DNA of 64,000 nt from Streptomyces sp. NBC_01591 (GCF_035918155.1 NZ_CP109327.1:5394001-5458000), one strand, 5' to 3'; shown: positions 17,302-26,466, counted from the stretch's first letter. Numbers and translations: made by a program. The notes: generated from the sequence alone by a model not told the origin.

Positions 17302-18102
17302 ATGAACGCAACTCACAGCATCACCGCAAGCGCAGTTGTCACGCGTCTCCACGATGTCGGTCGGAGTGTCGAGAAGTCCGGCGTCGGAGGGGGCACCTCC
17401 CTGGTCGAGCGCAGCCGAGACCTCGGGGGAGGGCGGGGGTGCGTTCGTGGCGTCGGGCGTCAGCACACGTCGTACATGACGGTGGTTGACGCGCCTGTGG
17501 GGGGCAACGGGGGGAACAACGGGGGCAACGCGTACGGGGAGGGCACGGGGGAGCGGAAGGCCCCGGCGCAGGGCGAGGACGCCGAAGCGGCGTTCACGGC
17601 CTACGTCCGGGAGCGCCGCGCCTCCCTGTACGCAACCGCCTACCACCTGACCGGCGACCGGTTCGAGGCCGAGGATCTGCTGCAGAGCGCCCTCTTCTCG
17701 ACGTACCGGGCGTGGGACCGGATCAGCGACAAGGCGGCGGTCGGCGGCTATCTGCGCCGCACCATGACGAACCTGCACATCAGCGCCTGGCGCAGGCGCA
17801 AGCTCAACGAGTACCCGACCGAGGAGCTGCCGGAGACGGCGGGCGACACGGACGCGATGCGCGGCACGGAACTGCGCGCCGTGCTCTGGCAGGCGCTGGC
17901 GCGGCTGCCGGAACTCCAGCGCACGATGCTGGTCCTGCGTTACTACGAGGGCCGCACGGATCCGGAGATCGCGGCCATCCTCGACATCAGTGTCGGCACG
18001 GTGAAGTCCAGCATCTGGCGGTCGCTCCGCCGGCTGCGCGAGGACGAGGTCCTCAGCTTCGGCCGTGACGAGGAGGAGTCCTTCGGCGAGCTGGTGGCCT
18101 GA
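17302..18102 (+). CDS. sigQ: SigQ, ECF-type (SigE/SACE family) sigma factor
   Basis: 266 residues from ATG 17302 (MNATHSIT, behind GGGGGCGCGAG). The first 100 residues are a poorly structured Gly/Asn-rich extension. Region 2 begins at FTAYVRERRASLYATAYHLT and continues DRFEAEDLLQSALFSTY; region 4 contains LPELQRTMLVLRYYEGRTDPEIAAIL. In S. coelicolor sigQ is divergent from afsQ1, is activated by AfsQ1 and counteracts its effect on antibiotic genes. A shorter start at ATG 17476 is possible but has no ribosome site. Confidence 0.92.
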   Translation: MNATHSITASAVVTRLHDVGRSVEKSGVGGGTSLVERSRDLGGGRGCVRGVGRQHTSYMTVVDAPVGGNGGNNGGNAYGEGTGERKAPAQGEDAEAAFTAYVRERRASLYATAYHLTGDRFEAEDLLQSALFSTYRAWDRISDKAAVGGYLRRTMTNLHISAWRRRKLNEYPTEELPETAGDTDAMRGTELRAVLWQALARLPELQRTMLVLRYYEGRTDPEIAAILDISVGTVKSSIWRSLRRLREDEVLSFGRDEEESFGELVA

Positions 18103-18244
18103 GGCGAGGGGGACACGGGGGAGAACGGGGCGCTGCTTCGGGGGAGGCGGCGGAGTACGGGGAAAGCTGCGGGGTCGGATGGGCCGGGGGGGCCTGTCCG
18201 GCCCCGTTCGCGTGTCCGAGGAGCTGCCGGTCGCGGGAGGCCCG

Positions 18245-18952
18245 CTACGCAGTCTCCCGCGTCACGGGCGCCCGTCGGCACCGCCCGGCCGCAGCCGCGG
18301 CCAGCCGGCCCAGCGCCTCTTCCTTGCCGCACGGATGGGCGCCCAGCGCCGTCTGCCGCGCCACGATCCGCCGCTCCGCCCGCATCAGCCGCCACCCGCG
18401 CCGCAGCAGGAACGGCACCGACTTGCGGCCCTCGCGCAGATCCCGCAGCAGCCGGCGGCGGAACGTCGTCGTCGGACGGCCGCGCAGGCACAGCGCGTCC
18501 GCCAGTACGCCCAGCTCCTGGCACCGCTCGACTATGTCCGCCGCGAAGATCCCCTCGGCCACGAACAGCGGCGTGCGCTCGATGTGGAGGGCCTCCCGGT
18601 CGACCCGGGAGCTGGTGCCGATGTCGTAGACCGGGACGTGGGTGCGCCCCGTGCGGCACAGCTCCGTGATCGCGGCGACCGCGGCGTCGGCGTCCCAGGA
18701 CTGTGCGGAGTCCCAGTCGATGTCCGTACTGCCGGGAACGAGCGGCAGCGTGGGGTCGTCGCCCTCCTTGTAGAAGTCGTCCAGGCGCAGCACCGGCAGG
18801 TCGGTGCGGGCGGCGAGGGAGGACTTGCCGGAGCCGGAAGGGCCCGCGAGCAGTACGACACGGGTCGGGATCGGTTGGGCATTCACAGGATACGAGTGTG
18901 AGGCATTGACCCGCGCAGGGGATCCCCCGGTGCCCTTGTTGGTATCGAGCAT
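18245..18952 (-). CDS. Uridine kinase-like P-loop protein
   Basis: 235 residues from ATG 18952 (GAGGT just upstream; GTG 18955 is adjacent). The Walker A loop is GPSGSGKSS, followed by LRLDDFYKEGDDPTLP, the nucleoside-binding signature of uridine kinases, then YDIGTSSR and FVAEGIFAADIV. It probably phosphorylates uridine/cytidine with ATP or GTP, or a related substrate. Location beside nucleoside catabolic genes fits a salvage role. It converges with sigQ and is divergent from the secreted protein gene. Confidence 0.75.
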   Translation of the reverse strand: MLDTNKGTGGSPARVNASHSYPVNAQPIPTRVVLLAGPSGSGKSSLAARTDLPVLRLDDFYKEGDDPTLPLVPGSTDIDWDSAQSWDADAAVAAITELCRTGRTHVPVYDIGTSSRVDREALHIERTPLFVAEGIFAADIVERCQELGVLADALCLRGRPTTTFRRRLLRDLREGRKSVPFLLRRGWRLMRAERRIVARQTALGAHPCGKEEALGRLAAAAAGRCRRAPVTRETA

Positions 18953-19015
18953 CACACCTCAACTACTCTACGCACTCAGATGATTACTCGATCGTCTTGA
19001 TCAGGTGGGAATTCG

Positions 19016-19435
19016 ATGGCACGTCATGCACTTTCCAAGTCCCGTCGCCGCGCCCTGCTGAGGGCAGGCCTGACCGTCACCGCGGTGGGTGCCGCGCTTG
19101 GTGCGGGGGGTGCAGCGGCCCAGGCGGCGCCGCTGCCCCACGTGCCGGCCGTGGGCGCCGACACCGGCCTCGGCGCGGCCGGAGAGGCCGCCGGCGGCGC
19201 GGTGACCGGGGCGCTCGGCCACTCGCTCAGGAACGGCATCGCACCGGTGACGCATCTGCGGCTCGACCCGCTGGCCGGCACCGGCACGGATCCGCTGGAC
19301 AACGCGGTGGGCACGCAGCTCGCCGACTTCAAGCCGCTGTCCACGGCCGCTGTCACCGACCCGCTGACCAGTGGTGGTGCGTTGAAGGACCTGCCGCCGG
19401 TCGGGCCGGTGGCGCAGGCGCTGCACGGCGGCTGA
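19016..19435 (+). CDS. Small secreted protein with basic signal sequence
   Basis: 139 residues from ATG 19016 behind AGGTGGG. The N-terminus has SRRRALLRAGLTV, an Ala/Gly core and an AQAAP cleavage region at about residue 38, compatible with Sec or twin-arginine export. The mature protein is Gly/Ala/Leu/Thr-rich without cysteines (DPLAGTGTDPLDNAVG). No known domain. Style is like the protein at 12905-13222. A strong hairpin follows the stop codon. Confidence 0.72.
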   Translation: MARHALSKSRRRALLRAGLTVTAVGAALGAGGAAAQAAPLPHVPAVGADTGLGAAGEAAGGAVTGALGHSLRNGIAPVTHLRLDPLAGTGTDPLDNAVGTQLADFKPLSTAAVTDPLTSGGALKDLPPVGPVAQALHGG

Positions 19436-19443
19436 GCAGCCGG

Positions 19444-19483
19444 AACGGCCTGTTCCTCCGGGGTGCCGGAAGAACAGGCCGTT
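19444..19483. terminator. Bidirectional terminator between secreted protein and ALDH operon
   Basis: 12-bp stem (19444-19455 with 19472-19483), located between convergent genes. The deoC-ALDH-ALDH operon ends 18 bases away on the other strand. Confidence 0.75.
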
Positions 19484-19500
19484 GCCGTGCGGGGAGCCGG

Positions 19501-20454
19501 TCAGTACGAGGAGCCCGAGACGCCCAGGGCGCCCGTCGGGTGCCAGACCGTCTTGGTCTCCAGGAAGGCCGTCAGGCGGTGGGTGCCCGGATCGGCCGTC
19601 CAGTCCGTAGCGCCGCCGTCCACAGCGGAGGAAGGCGCAGCGCTCTGCGCTTCCTTCTCGGGGTGGTGGCGGGAGACGGGTGGGCGGAGCACCCGCTTCA
19701 GGTTGTCCGCCGCCGCGACCTCCAGCTCCTTCGCCAGTGCGGCGTCGGCGCCCGTGAGGTCGATGGCGTTCACGTCCTGGTGGGACGCGAGCGGCGCCGC
19801 GATCTCCGCCGTCCTCCCGGACAGGATGTTCACCACTCCGCCCGGCAGGTCGGAGGTGGCCAGCACCTCGCCCAGCGAGAGCGCGGGCAGCGGCGAGTCC
19901 GCGGAGGCGATGACGACGGCCGTGTTGCCGGTCGCGATCACCGGCGCGATCACCGAGACCAGGCCCAGGAACGACGACTCCTGGGGTGCCAGGACCGCGA
20001 CCACACCGGTCGGTTCGGGGGTGGACAGGTTGAAGAACGGGCCCGCGACCGGGTTCGCCCCGCCCACGACCTGGCCGATCTTGTCGGTCCAGCCCGCGTA
20101 CCAGACCCAGCGGTCGATCGCCGCGTCCACGACGGCCGCCGCCTTGGACTTCGACAGGCCCTCCGCGTCCGCCACTTCCCGTACGAACTGGTCCTTGCGG
20201 CCCTCCAGCATCTCCGCGACGCGGTAGAGGATCTGGCCGCGGTTGTACGCCGTCGCGCCCGACCAGCCGCCGAACGCCTTGCGGGCGGCCACGACCGCGT
20301 CGCGCGCGTCCTTGCGGGAGGACCGGGGCGCGTTCGCCAGCCACTTGCCCTTCGAGTCCGTCACCTCGTACACCCGGCCGCTCTCGGAGCGGGGGAACTT
20401 GCCCCCGACGTACAGCTTGTAGGTCTTGAAGACGCTCAGACGGTTATCGGACAT
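19501..20454 (-). CDS. Truncated aldehyde dehydrogenase-like protein without catalytic cysteine (ALDH16 second-domain-like)
   Basis: 317 residues, overlapping the end of the preceding ALDH gene by 11 bases. The N-terminal 230 residues follow the ALDH NAD-binding fold (KLYVGGKFPRSESGRVYEV, PEPTGVVAVLAPQESSFLG, LPGGVVNILSG). The sequence then diverges after LEVAAADNLKRVLRPP and lacks the E-L-G-G-K segment and the catalytic Cys. Full ALDHs have about 480 residues. Such a domain following a complete ALDH domain is the architecture of ALDH16, where it is fused. Here the two are separate, translationally coupled genes. Probably a structural partner, not an independent enzyme. Confidence 0.8.
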   Translation of the reverse strand: MSDNRLSVFKTYKLYVGGKFPRSESGRVYEVTDSKGKWLANAPRSSRKDARDAVVAARKAFGGWSGATAYNRGQILYRVAEMLEGRKDQFVREVADAEGLSKSKAAAVVDAAIDRWVWYAGWTDKIGQVVGGANPVAGPFFNLSTPEPTGVVAVLAPQESSFLGLVSVIAPVIATGNTAVVIASADSPLPALSLGEVLATSDLPGGVVNILSGRTAEIAAPLASHQDVNAIDLTGADAALAKELEVAAADNLKRVLRPPVSRHHPEKEAQSAAPSSAVDGGATDWTADPGTHRLTAFLETKTVWHPTGALGVSGSSY

Positions 20455-21883
20455 CGAGGTACGCCTCCAGGCCGTGACGGCCGCCTTCGCGGCCGAAGCC
20501 CGACTCCTTGTAGCCGCCGAAGGGCGAGGTCGGGTCGAACTTGTTGAACGTGTTGGCCCAGACGACGCCCGCCCGGAGCTTGTTCGCCACCGCGAGGATG
20601 CGGGAGCCCTTCTCCGTCCAGATGCCGGCCGAGAGGCCGTACTGGCTGTTGTTGGCCTTGGCGACCGCCTCGTCGGGCGTGCGGAACGACAGCACCGACA
20701 GCACCGGGCCGAAGATCTCGTCGCGCGCGATGGTGTGCGCCTGAGTGACGTTGGTGAACAGCGTCGGGGCGAACCAGTAACCGGCGGAGGGGAGTTCGCA
20801 GGGGGCGGACCAGCGCTCGGCGCCCTCCGCCTCGCCCGTCTCGGCGAGTGCGGTGATCCGGGCGAGCTGCTCCGCGGAGTTGATCGCGCCGATGTCGGTG
20901 TTCTTGTCCAGCGGGTCGCCGAGCCGGAGTGTGGACAGCCGGCGCTTCAGCGCGTCCAGCACCTCGTCCTGGACCGACTCCTGCACGAGGAGCCGCGAGC
21001 CCGCGCAGCAGACCTGGCCCTGGTTGAAGAAGATGCCGGTGACGATGCCCTCGACGGCCTGGTCGATCGGGGCGTCGTCGAAGACGATGTTGGCGCCCTT
21101 GCCGCCCAGTTCGAGGGTGACCCGCTTGTCCGTACCGGCGATCTGGCGGGCGATGGCCTTGCCGACCGCGGTCGAGCCGGTGAAGGCGACCTTGTTGACG
21201 TCCTCGTGCTCGACGAGGGCGGCGCCCGCGTCCCCGTACCCGGTGAGGATGTTCACGACACCCTTGGGCAGGCCCGCCTGACGGCAGATGTCCGCGAAGA
21301 ACAGCGCGGAGAGCGGGGTCGTCTCGGCGGGCTTGAGGACCACCGTGTTGCCGGTGGCGAGTGCCGGGGCGATCTTCCAGGCCAGCATCAGCAGCGGGAA
21401 GTTCCACGGGATGATCTGGCCGGCGACGCCGAGCGGGCGCGGGTTCGCGCCGTAGCCCGCGTGGTCCAGCTTGTCGGCCCAGCCCGCGTAGTAGAAGAAG
21501 TGCGCCGCGACCAGGGGGAGGTCCGCGTCGCGGGTCTCCTTGATCGGCTTGCCGTTGTCGAGGGTTTCCAGGACGGCGAGCTCCCGGCTGCGCTCCTGGA
21601 TGATCCGGGCGATCCGGAAGAGGTACTTGGCGCGCTCGGAGCCGGGCAGCGCCGACCACTTCTCGAACGCCTTGCGGGCCGCCTTCACGGCCCGGTCGAC
21701 GTCGGCCGCACCGGCCTGCGCGACCTCGGAGAGCACCTCTTCGCTGCTCGGCGAGACGGTCTTGAAGACCTTGCCGTCGGCCGCCTCGGCGAACTCGCCG
21801 TCGATGAACAGCCCGTACGAGGGCGCGATGTCGACGACCGAGCGCGACTCGGGGGCGGGGGCGTACTCGAATGCAGATGCCAT
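20444..21883 (-). CDS. Aldehyde dehydrogenase, NAD(P)-dependent
   Basis: 479 residues with all ALDH signatures: [10 protein letters not shown], the [13 protein letters not shown] nucleotide loop, the general base in LELGGKGAN, catalytic Cys in [13 protein letters not shown], and EIFGPVLSV. It starts five bases after the deoC stop codon. DeoC releases acetaldehyde, so this enzyme most likely oxidises acetaldehyde to acetate. Specificity is inferred from the operon, not from residues. It is coupled to the Cys-less ALDH-like gene downstream. Confidence 0.93.
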   Translation of the reverse strand: MASAFEYAPAPESRSVVDIAPSYGLFIDGEFAEAADGKVFKTVSPSSEEVLSEVAQAGAADVDRAVKAARKAFEKWSALPGSERAKYLFRIARIIQERSRELAVLETLDNGKPIKETRDADLPLVAAHFFYYAGWADKLDHAGYGANPRPLGVAGQIIPWNFPLLMLAWKIAPALATGNTVVLKPAETTPLSALFFADICRQAGLPKGVVNILTGYGDAGAALVEHEDVNKVAFTGSTAVGKAIARQIAGTDKRVTLELGGKGANIVFDDAPIDQAVEGIVTGIFFNQGQVCCAGSRLLVQESVQDEVLDALKRRLSTLRLGDPLDKNTDIGAINSAEQLARITALAETGEAEGAERWSAPCELPSAGYWFAPTLFTNVTQAHTIARDEIFGPVLSVLSFRTPDEAVAKANNSQYGLSAGIWTEKGSRILAVANKLRAGVVWANTFNKFDPTSPFGGYKESGFGREGGRHGLEAYLDVR

Positions 21884-21888
21884 GGGGA

Positions 21889-22857
21889 TCAGTCCACCGT
21901 CACGTAATCGGGGCCGGAGTAACGGCCGGTGCTGAGCTTCTGGCGCTGCATCAGCAGGTCGTTCAGGAGGCTGGAGGCGCCGAACCGGAACCAGTGGTTG
22001 TCCAGCCAGTCCTGGCCCGCGGTCTCGTTCACCAGCACCAGGAACTTGATCGCGTCCTTGGACGTGCGGATGCCGCCGGCCGGCTTCACGCCGATCTGTA
22101 CGCCGGTCTGCGCGCGGAAGTCACGCACGGCCTCCAGCATCAGCAGGGTGTTCGCGGGCGTGGCGTTGGTGCCCACCTTGCCGGTCGACGTCTTGATGAA
22201 GTCGGCACCCGCCAGCATGCCGAGCCAGGAGGCGCGGCGGATGTTGTCGTACGTGGACAGCTCGCCCGTCTCGAAGATCACCTTCAGGCGTGCGTCGGTG
22301 CCGTCGGCCCGCGCGCACTCCGCCTTCACGGCGAGGATCTCCTCGTACACCTTCAGGTAGCGGCCGGAGAGGAAGGCTCCCCGGTCGATCACCATGTCGA
22401 TCTCGTCGGCCCCGGCGGCCACGGCGTCGCGGACATCCGCGAGCTTGACGTCGAGCGCGGCGCGGCCGGCGGGGAAGGCCGTCGCCACGGACGCCACCTT
22501 CACACCGGAACCGGACAGCGCGGCGACGGCGGTCGCCGCCATGTCGGGGTAGACACAGACCGCCGCGGTGCGCGGGGTCGTGCGGTCGGTCGGGTCGGGA
22601 TTGACGGCCTTGGCGGCGAGGGCCCGGACCTTGCCCGGGGTGTCCGCGCCTTCCAGCGTCGTCAGGTCGATCATCGAGATGGCCAGGTCGATGGCGTACG
22701 CCTTGGCCGTCGTCTTGATCGAACGGGTTCCGAGGGACGCGGCGCGCGCTTCGAGGCCGACGGCGTCGACGCCGGGCAGCCCGTGCAGGAAGCGGCGCAG
22801 CGCACTGTCGGACGCGGTCGCGTCGGAGAATGCAGGAGCTGTGGTGGGCATGGTCAC
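21889..22857 (-). CDS. deoC: Deoxyribose-phosphate aldolase
   Basis: Class I aldolase cleaving 2-deoxyribose-5-phosphate to acetaldehyde and glyceraldehyde-3-phosphate. Schiff-base Lys is in GADFIKTSTGK; a second conserved Lys is in GVKPAGGIRT, and the acidic residues in DEIDMVIDRGAFL. 322 residues are counted from GTG 22857, placed six bases after TATGCT, which suggests a leaderless message; ATG 22851 is the conventional alternative. First gene of a deoC-ALDH-ALDH operon. The CTACGCGCGTAG operator lies directly upstream of the -10 box. Confidence 0.95.
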   Translation of the reverse strand: MTMPTTAPAFSDATASDSALRRFLHGLPGVDAVGLEARAASLGTRSIKTTAKAYAIDLAISMIDLTTLEGADTPGKVRALAAKAVNPDPTDRTTPRTAAVCVYPDMAATAVAALSGSGVKVASVATAFPAGRAALDVKLADVRDAVAAGADEIDMVIDRGAFLSGRYLKVYEEILAVKAECARADGTDARLKVIFETGELSTYDNIRRASWLGMLAGADFIKTSTGKVGTNATPANTLLMLEAVRDFRAQTGVQIGVKPAGGIRTSKDAIKFLVLVNETAGQDWLDNHWFRFGASSLLNDLLMQRQKLSTGRYSGPDYVTVD

Positions 22858-22863
22858 CAGAGG

Positions 22864-22882
22864 AGCATATCTACGCGCGTAG
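22864..22882 (-). promoter_or_regulatory. deoC promoter: CTACGCGCGTAG operator plus TATGCT -10 box
   Basis: The palindrome occupies 22871-22882. One base further on the minus strand is TATGCT (22869-22864), six bases before GTG 22857. The geometry is like that of add. A repressor bound here would overlap the promoter. Confidence 0.75.
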
Positions 22883-22950
22883 CGGCCTGTACAGGGGTAC
22901 CACCTCTCCGCGCGGGGCGCGGTCCCGGGGCGGCCGCCCCGGCGTCCCTG

Positions 22951-23113
22951 GGAACTGCCCGGCGGATCATGGCCGGGGTCGCGACGCCTGGCACGGCACC
23001 TCGCGGCGCTGCCGGACCGCCCGAATAGCTCCGCTATCAGGACGATCCGGCGCCTTGCGATGCACCGCACCCGACGCCACGCCCTGTCCGACTTTGATCC
23101 GCCGGGCAGTTCC
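22951..23113. mobile_element. MITE-like element with 19-bp perfect terminal inverted repeats
   Basis: 163-bp non-coding element. Its ends 22951-22969 (GGAACTGCCCGGCGGATCA) and 23095-23113 are exact reverse complements. The interior is an imperfect palindrome, so the whole element could fold as one long hairpin. No open reading frame of its own and no clear target duplication. It sits between the divergent deoC and PH-domain genes. A similar CCGGCGGATCA motif recurs after hutH (45282-45292 region). Confidence 0.7.
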
Positions 23114-23140
23114 TTGCGCCGGTCAGGCAGAATCGGGCCC

Positions 23141-23791
23141 ATGACGAGCCCCACACCACCCGCCGAGCCGGTCTACGCCGACCGGACCTTCCGCTCGCCC
23201 GCCGGGATCGTCGGGGGTGTCCTGCTGCTTCTGCTCATCTGCTGGATCGGCGGGGACGCCCTGATCCGGGGGGACGGCAACGTGCCCTGGCTGGCGCTGG
23301 CGGGGATGCTGACCGCGGTGCCGCTGGTCGTCGCGTTCACGCTGCGGCCCGTCGTGCTCGCCAACGAGCAGCGCATCCGGATCCGCAACCCGTTCCGGAC
23401 GATCACCATGCCGTGGACCGAAGTCGCGGACCTGCGGGCCGGGTATTCGAGTGAGCTGTTCACCGAGGGCGGCGCCAAGTACCAGATGTGGGCGGTACCG
23501 GTATCGCTGCGGCAGCGGAAGAAGGCGGCCCGGCAGCAGTCCCGGCGGTCGCTGGACGACCCCTACGACCGCACCTCCGTGCACGCCGATGTCCGCGACA
23601 CCAAGGCCCGGATGGCAGTGGCCGACCGGACCATGGCGGACCTGCGTGAACTGGTGGAGCGGGCGAAGGCGGGCGCGCCTGCCTCCGCGGAGACCGCCGA
23701 GTCGTCCGTGTCGGTGCGCTGGGCGTACGAGGTGATCGCACCGGCGGTGGTGGGCGTGGTGCTGCTGGTGGTGCTGCTCGCGATCGGCTGA
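23141..23791 (+). CDS. PH domain-containing membrane protein
   Basis: 216 residues. Two N-terminal transmembrane helices (GIVGGVLLLLLICWIGG and LALAGMLTAVPLVVAFTL) precede a bacterial PH-like domain (RIRIRNPFRTITMPWTEVADLR). A charged middle region with a likely coiled coil (TKARMAVADRTMADLRELVERAK) follows, then a C-terminal helix (VIAPAVVGVVLLVVLLAIG). Start ATG 23141 lies seven bases after CAGAAT, possibly leaderless. Function unknown; the family is common in actinobacterial membranes. Confidence 0.8.
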   Translation: MTSPTPPAEPVYADRTFRSPAGIVGGVLLLLLICWIGGDALIRGDGNVPWLALAGMLTAVPLVVAFTLRPVVLANEQRIRIRNPFRTITMPWTEVADLRAGYSSELFTEGGAKYQMWAVPVSLRQRKKAARQQSRRSLDDPYDRTSVHADVRDTKARMAVADRTMADLRELVERAKAGAPASAETAESSVSVRWAYEVIAPAVVGVVLLVVLLAIG

Positions 23792-23866
23792 GGCGGACCG
23801 GATTCGGAGCACGCGCGTACGGCGATCGGCATCGGCGACTGTCGTAGGGCCTCGAAAGCATCGCGA

Positions 23867-23983
23867 TCATCGCGCCGCTCGATCGAACCCGATCCATCGC
23901 GCCGCGGCATCGCGAATCCGCCTGCGCGCCGCCCCCTGCCGCCGCTTCACCGGCTGCTGCCCGGTGGCGCTCGCCTCGGCCAT
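23867..23983 (-). CDS. Candidate 38-residue basic protein
   Basis: Short frame with a near-perfect ribosome site (GGGAGG five bases before ATG 23983). The product is strongly basic (VKRRQGAARRRIRDAAARW). It lies 83 bases downstream of the XRE regulator on the same strand, so it may be the second gene of that operon. No homolog is recalled. Too short for coding statistics. Confidence 0.4.
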   Translation of the reverse strand: MAEASATGQQPVKRRQGAARRRIRDAAARWIGFDRAAR

Positions 23984-24066
23984 CTCTGCCTCCCGTGGCC
24001 CGTGATCAGGCACGGCTGTCCGCCTGCTCACGTCCCCATGTGCGGGCCGTGCGGACATGGCCCGGT

Positions 24067-24744
24067 TCAGTGCGCCGGGAGCCGGGCCCAGAAGTGGTTG
24101 ACGATGTCGTCGATGTAGCGTCGCCCGTTTTCGCCGGAGGCGGTGGTGCCGCCGGCTCGGCTGAGGGTGGCGGCCATGAGGGTTTGGTACTCGTGGTGCA
24201 TGTCGCGCAGGGGGGCCTGCAGGCTGCGGCGATCCGTGGAGACGAGGCCGGCGATGGCGCGGATGTGGGCCTGCCAGCGGGTGGAGACGGCTTCTGTGAG
24301 GAGACGGGCGAGTTCGCCCTCGAGGCCGGTGACGGCGATGAAGTCGCGTGGGGGGAGGTTGAGGAGGGTGCCGAGTTTGGCGGACTGCCGTTTGTCGCCG
24401 GTCCATTGGCCGGTTTCTTCCATGTGGTGGTAGGCGTCGAGGTCGAGGCCGGTGGCGCGGGCGACGTCCTCGGTGGCCAGTCCGCGGGCGAGACGGTGTT
24501 CGCGCAGGGTGTGGGGAGCGCCCATGAGTTCGCGGGGGTCGCACCACAGGGCACCGGCCAGGGCGGTGAGTTCACTGGCGGTGGGCAGTGCGGTGCCGCG
24601 TTCCCACGCGGTGATGTGGTCGGGGGTGATGTGGGTCGTGCCGTAGGAGGCGCGCATGCCGTAAGCGACGTGGCCGGGGGTCATCCCGAGTTTCTCGCGC
24701 AGCATGCGGGCGGCGCGCGCGTTGAAAGGGAGCGGTGGATGCAC
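24067..24744 (-). CDS. XRE family helix-turn-helix regulator
   Basis: 225 residues from GTG 24744, six bases after a TACTCT box, so probably leaderless. It holds two helix-turn-helix-like segments: KLGMTPGHVAYGM ... ITPDHITAWERGTALPTASE, and LARGLATEDVARATGLDLDAYHHMEE. The C-terminal half is helical and of unknown fold. It lies between the deoC unit and the purine permease and is divergent from the permease. That position makes it one candidate regulator of the nucleoside genes. A much longer frame reading through into the phosphomutase region is an artefact. Confidence 0.82.
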   Translation of the reverse strand: MHPPLPFNARAARMLREKLGMTPGHVAYGMRASYGTTHITPDHITAWERGTALPTASELTALAGALWCDPRELMGAPHTLREHRLARGLATEDVARATGLDLDAYHHMEETGQWTGDKRQSAKLGTLLNLPPRDFIAVTGLEGELARLLTEAVSTRWQAHIRAIAGLVSTDRRSLQAPLRDMHHEYQTLMAATLSRAGGTTASGENGRRYIDDIVNHFWARLPAH

Positions 24745-25020
24745 GGGCCGAGAGTATGGAGTTACTCGGGATGAACTCCATGGCTGCTGTCGCCCGCATC
24801 CTGGTTTGACTGGATAGGTCGCCTGTGATTTTGGAGGAACCGACAGGGGCGGTACCGGATAGTCAACCAATGGATACCGCAAAGCGATTGAGATTGCGTC
24901 CCTGCCGCGTAGGATCCGCTCGCAAGACGCCGTATGTGTGTTCGTACAACCGGCTGATACATGCTTCCGGCGCCATTGCCAGGTCCTTCCCCCGCACTTG
25001 CAGGTCCAGGAGACGCAGTC

Positions 25021-26466
25021 ATGCACACCAGCACGACAGGCCCGGCCGGAGCACCGACAATCAGGCCCGGTGGCCCGCTCAACCGGTTCTTTCGCATAGG
25101 CGAACGCGGTTCGACGTACGGCCGTGAGATACGTGGCGGGTTCGCCACCTTTTTCACGATGGCGTACATCCTCGTACTCAACCCGATCATCCTCAGCAGC
25201 ACCGAGGACAAATTCGGCCACCAGCTGGACGCCGGTCAACTGGCCACCGCCACCGCCCTGGTGGCCGCCGTGATGACCGTGATCATGGGTGTGGGAGGCA
25301 ACCTGCCGCTCGCCCTGGCCGCGGGCCTGGGTCTCAACGCCGTCACCGCCTTCCAGGTCGCCCCATTGATGAGCTGGGACGACGCGATGGGCCTCATCGT
25401 GCTCGAAGGCCTGCTGATCTGCGTACTGGTGCTGACCGGCCTGCGCGAGGCCGTCATGCACGCCATTCCGCAAGCCCTCAAGCAAGCCATCAGTGTCGGC
25501 ATCGGCCTGTTCATCGCCTTCATCGGCTTCGTGGACGCCGGGTTCGTCACCCGCATCCCGGACGCCGCGAACACCACCGTGCCCGTTCAGATCGGCACGG
25601 GCACCCTGACCGGCTGGCCCATGCTCGTCTTCTGTCTCGGCGTGCTGATGACGATCGTCCTCCTGGCCCGCAGGGTGCAGGGCGCCATCCTCATCAGCAT
25701 CGTCGTGATGACCGTCGTCGCCGTCGTCATCAACAGCATCGCCGACGTCAAGTCCTGGGGTCTGACCGAGCCCTCGCTGCCCGACAAGCCCGTTGCCGCA
25801 CCCGACTTCGGGCTCCTGGGCGACTTCGATCTGTTCGGCTCGTTCGGTCAGGTCAGCGTGCTGACCGTCGTCCTGCTCGTCTTCACTCTCATCCTGTCCG
25901 ACTTCTTCGACACGATGGGCACTGTCGTCGGCGTCACCGCTGAAGCCGGACTCCTCGACGAGCGCGGCCAGGTCCCCGGTCTGGGCCGCGTGCTGCTCAT
26001 CGACGGCGCAGCCGCCGTCGCCGGCGGCGCGGCATCCGCCTCGTCCGCCACCACGTACATCGAGTCCGCCGCCGGTGTCGGCGAAGGCGCGCGCACCGGC
26101 TTCGCGAACATCATCACCGGCGGCCTGTTCGCCCTCGCCCTCTTCTTCACCCCGATTCTCACCATCGTGCCCCTCCAGGCTGCGGCCCCCGCCCTCATCG
26201 CGGTCGGGTTCCTGATGATGACCCAGGTCAAGCACATCGACTGGGACCGCTACGAACTCGCCATCCCCGCCTTCCTGACCATCGCCGTCATGCCGTTCAC
26301 CTACTCCATCACCAACGGCATCGGCGCCGGCTTCCTCGCCTACGTGGTCATCAAGGCGTGCCTGGGCAAGGCCCGCGAAGTCCACTGGCTGCTCTGGGGC
26401 ACCGCGGCGCTCTTCCTTGTCTACTTCGCGATCGACCCGCTGGAGCAGCTGCTCGACATCAAGTAG
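25021..26466 (+). CDS. NCS2 family purine permease (AzgA/PbuG-like)
   Basis: 481 residues with 12-14 transmembrane helices. It begins NRFFRIGERGSTYGREIRGGFATFFTMAYILVLNP, broken here as GERGSTYGREIRGG and TFFTMAYIL, the hallmark of the AzgA-like branch that transports adenine, hypoxanthine and guanine. Conserved LGLNAVTAF, SDFFDTMGT and SSATTYIESAAGVGEGARTG-type segments are present. Start ATG 25021 has AGGAG eight bases upstream. It would import or export hypoxanthine made by Add and PNP. The 276-base leader region contains only half of the shared operator (GCGTAG at 24907-24912). Confidence 0.92.
   Translation: MHTSTTGPAGAPTIRPGGPLNRFFRIGERGSTYGREIRGGFATFFTMAYILVLNPIILSSTEDKFGHQLDAGQLATATALVAAVMTVIMGVGGNLPLALAAGLGLNAVTAFQVAPLMSWDDAMGLIVLEGLLICVLVLTGLREAVMHAIPQALKQAISVGIGLFIAFIGFVDAGFVTRIPDAANTTVPVQIGTGTLTGWPMLVFCLGVLMTIVLLARRVQGAILISIVVMTVVAVVINSIADVKSWGLTEPSLPDKPVAAPDFGLLGDFDLFGSFGQVSVLTVVLLVFTLILSDFFDTMGTVVGVTAEAGLLDERGQVPGLGRVLLIDGAAAVAGGAASASSATTYIESAAGVGEGARTGFANIITGGLFALALFFTPILTIVPLQAAAPALIAVGFLMMTQVKHIDWDRYELAIPAFLTIAVMPFTYSITNGIGAGFLAYVVIKACLGKAREVHWLLWGTAALFLVYFAIDPLEQLLDIK

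Noticed and set aside
24907..24912. GCGTAG half operator before the permease
   Set aside because: Half site only, and the start codon is over 100 bases away; noted as weak, not annotated as an operator.
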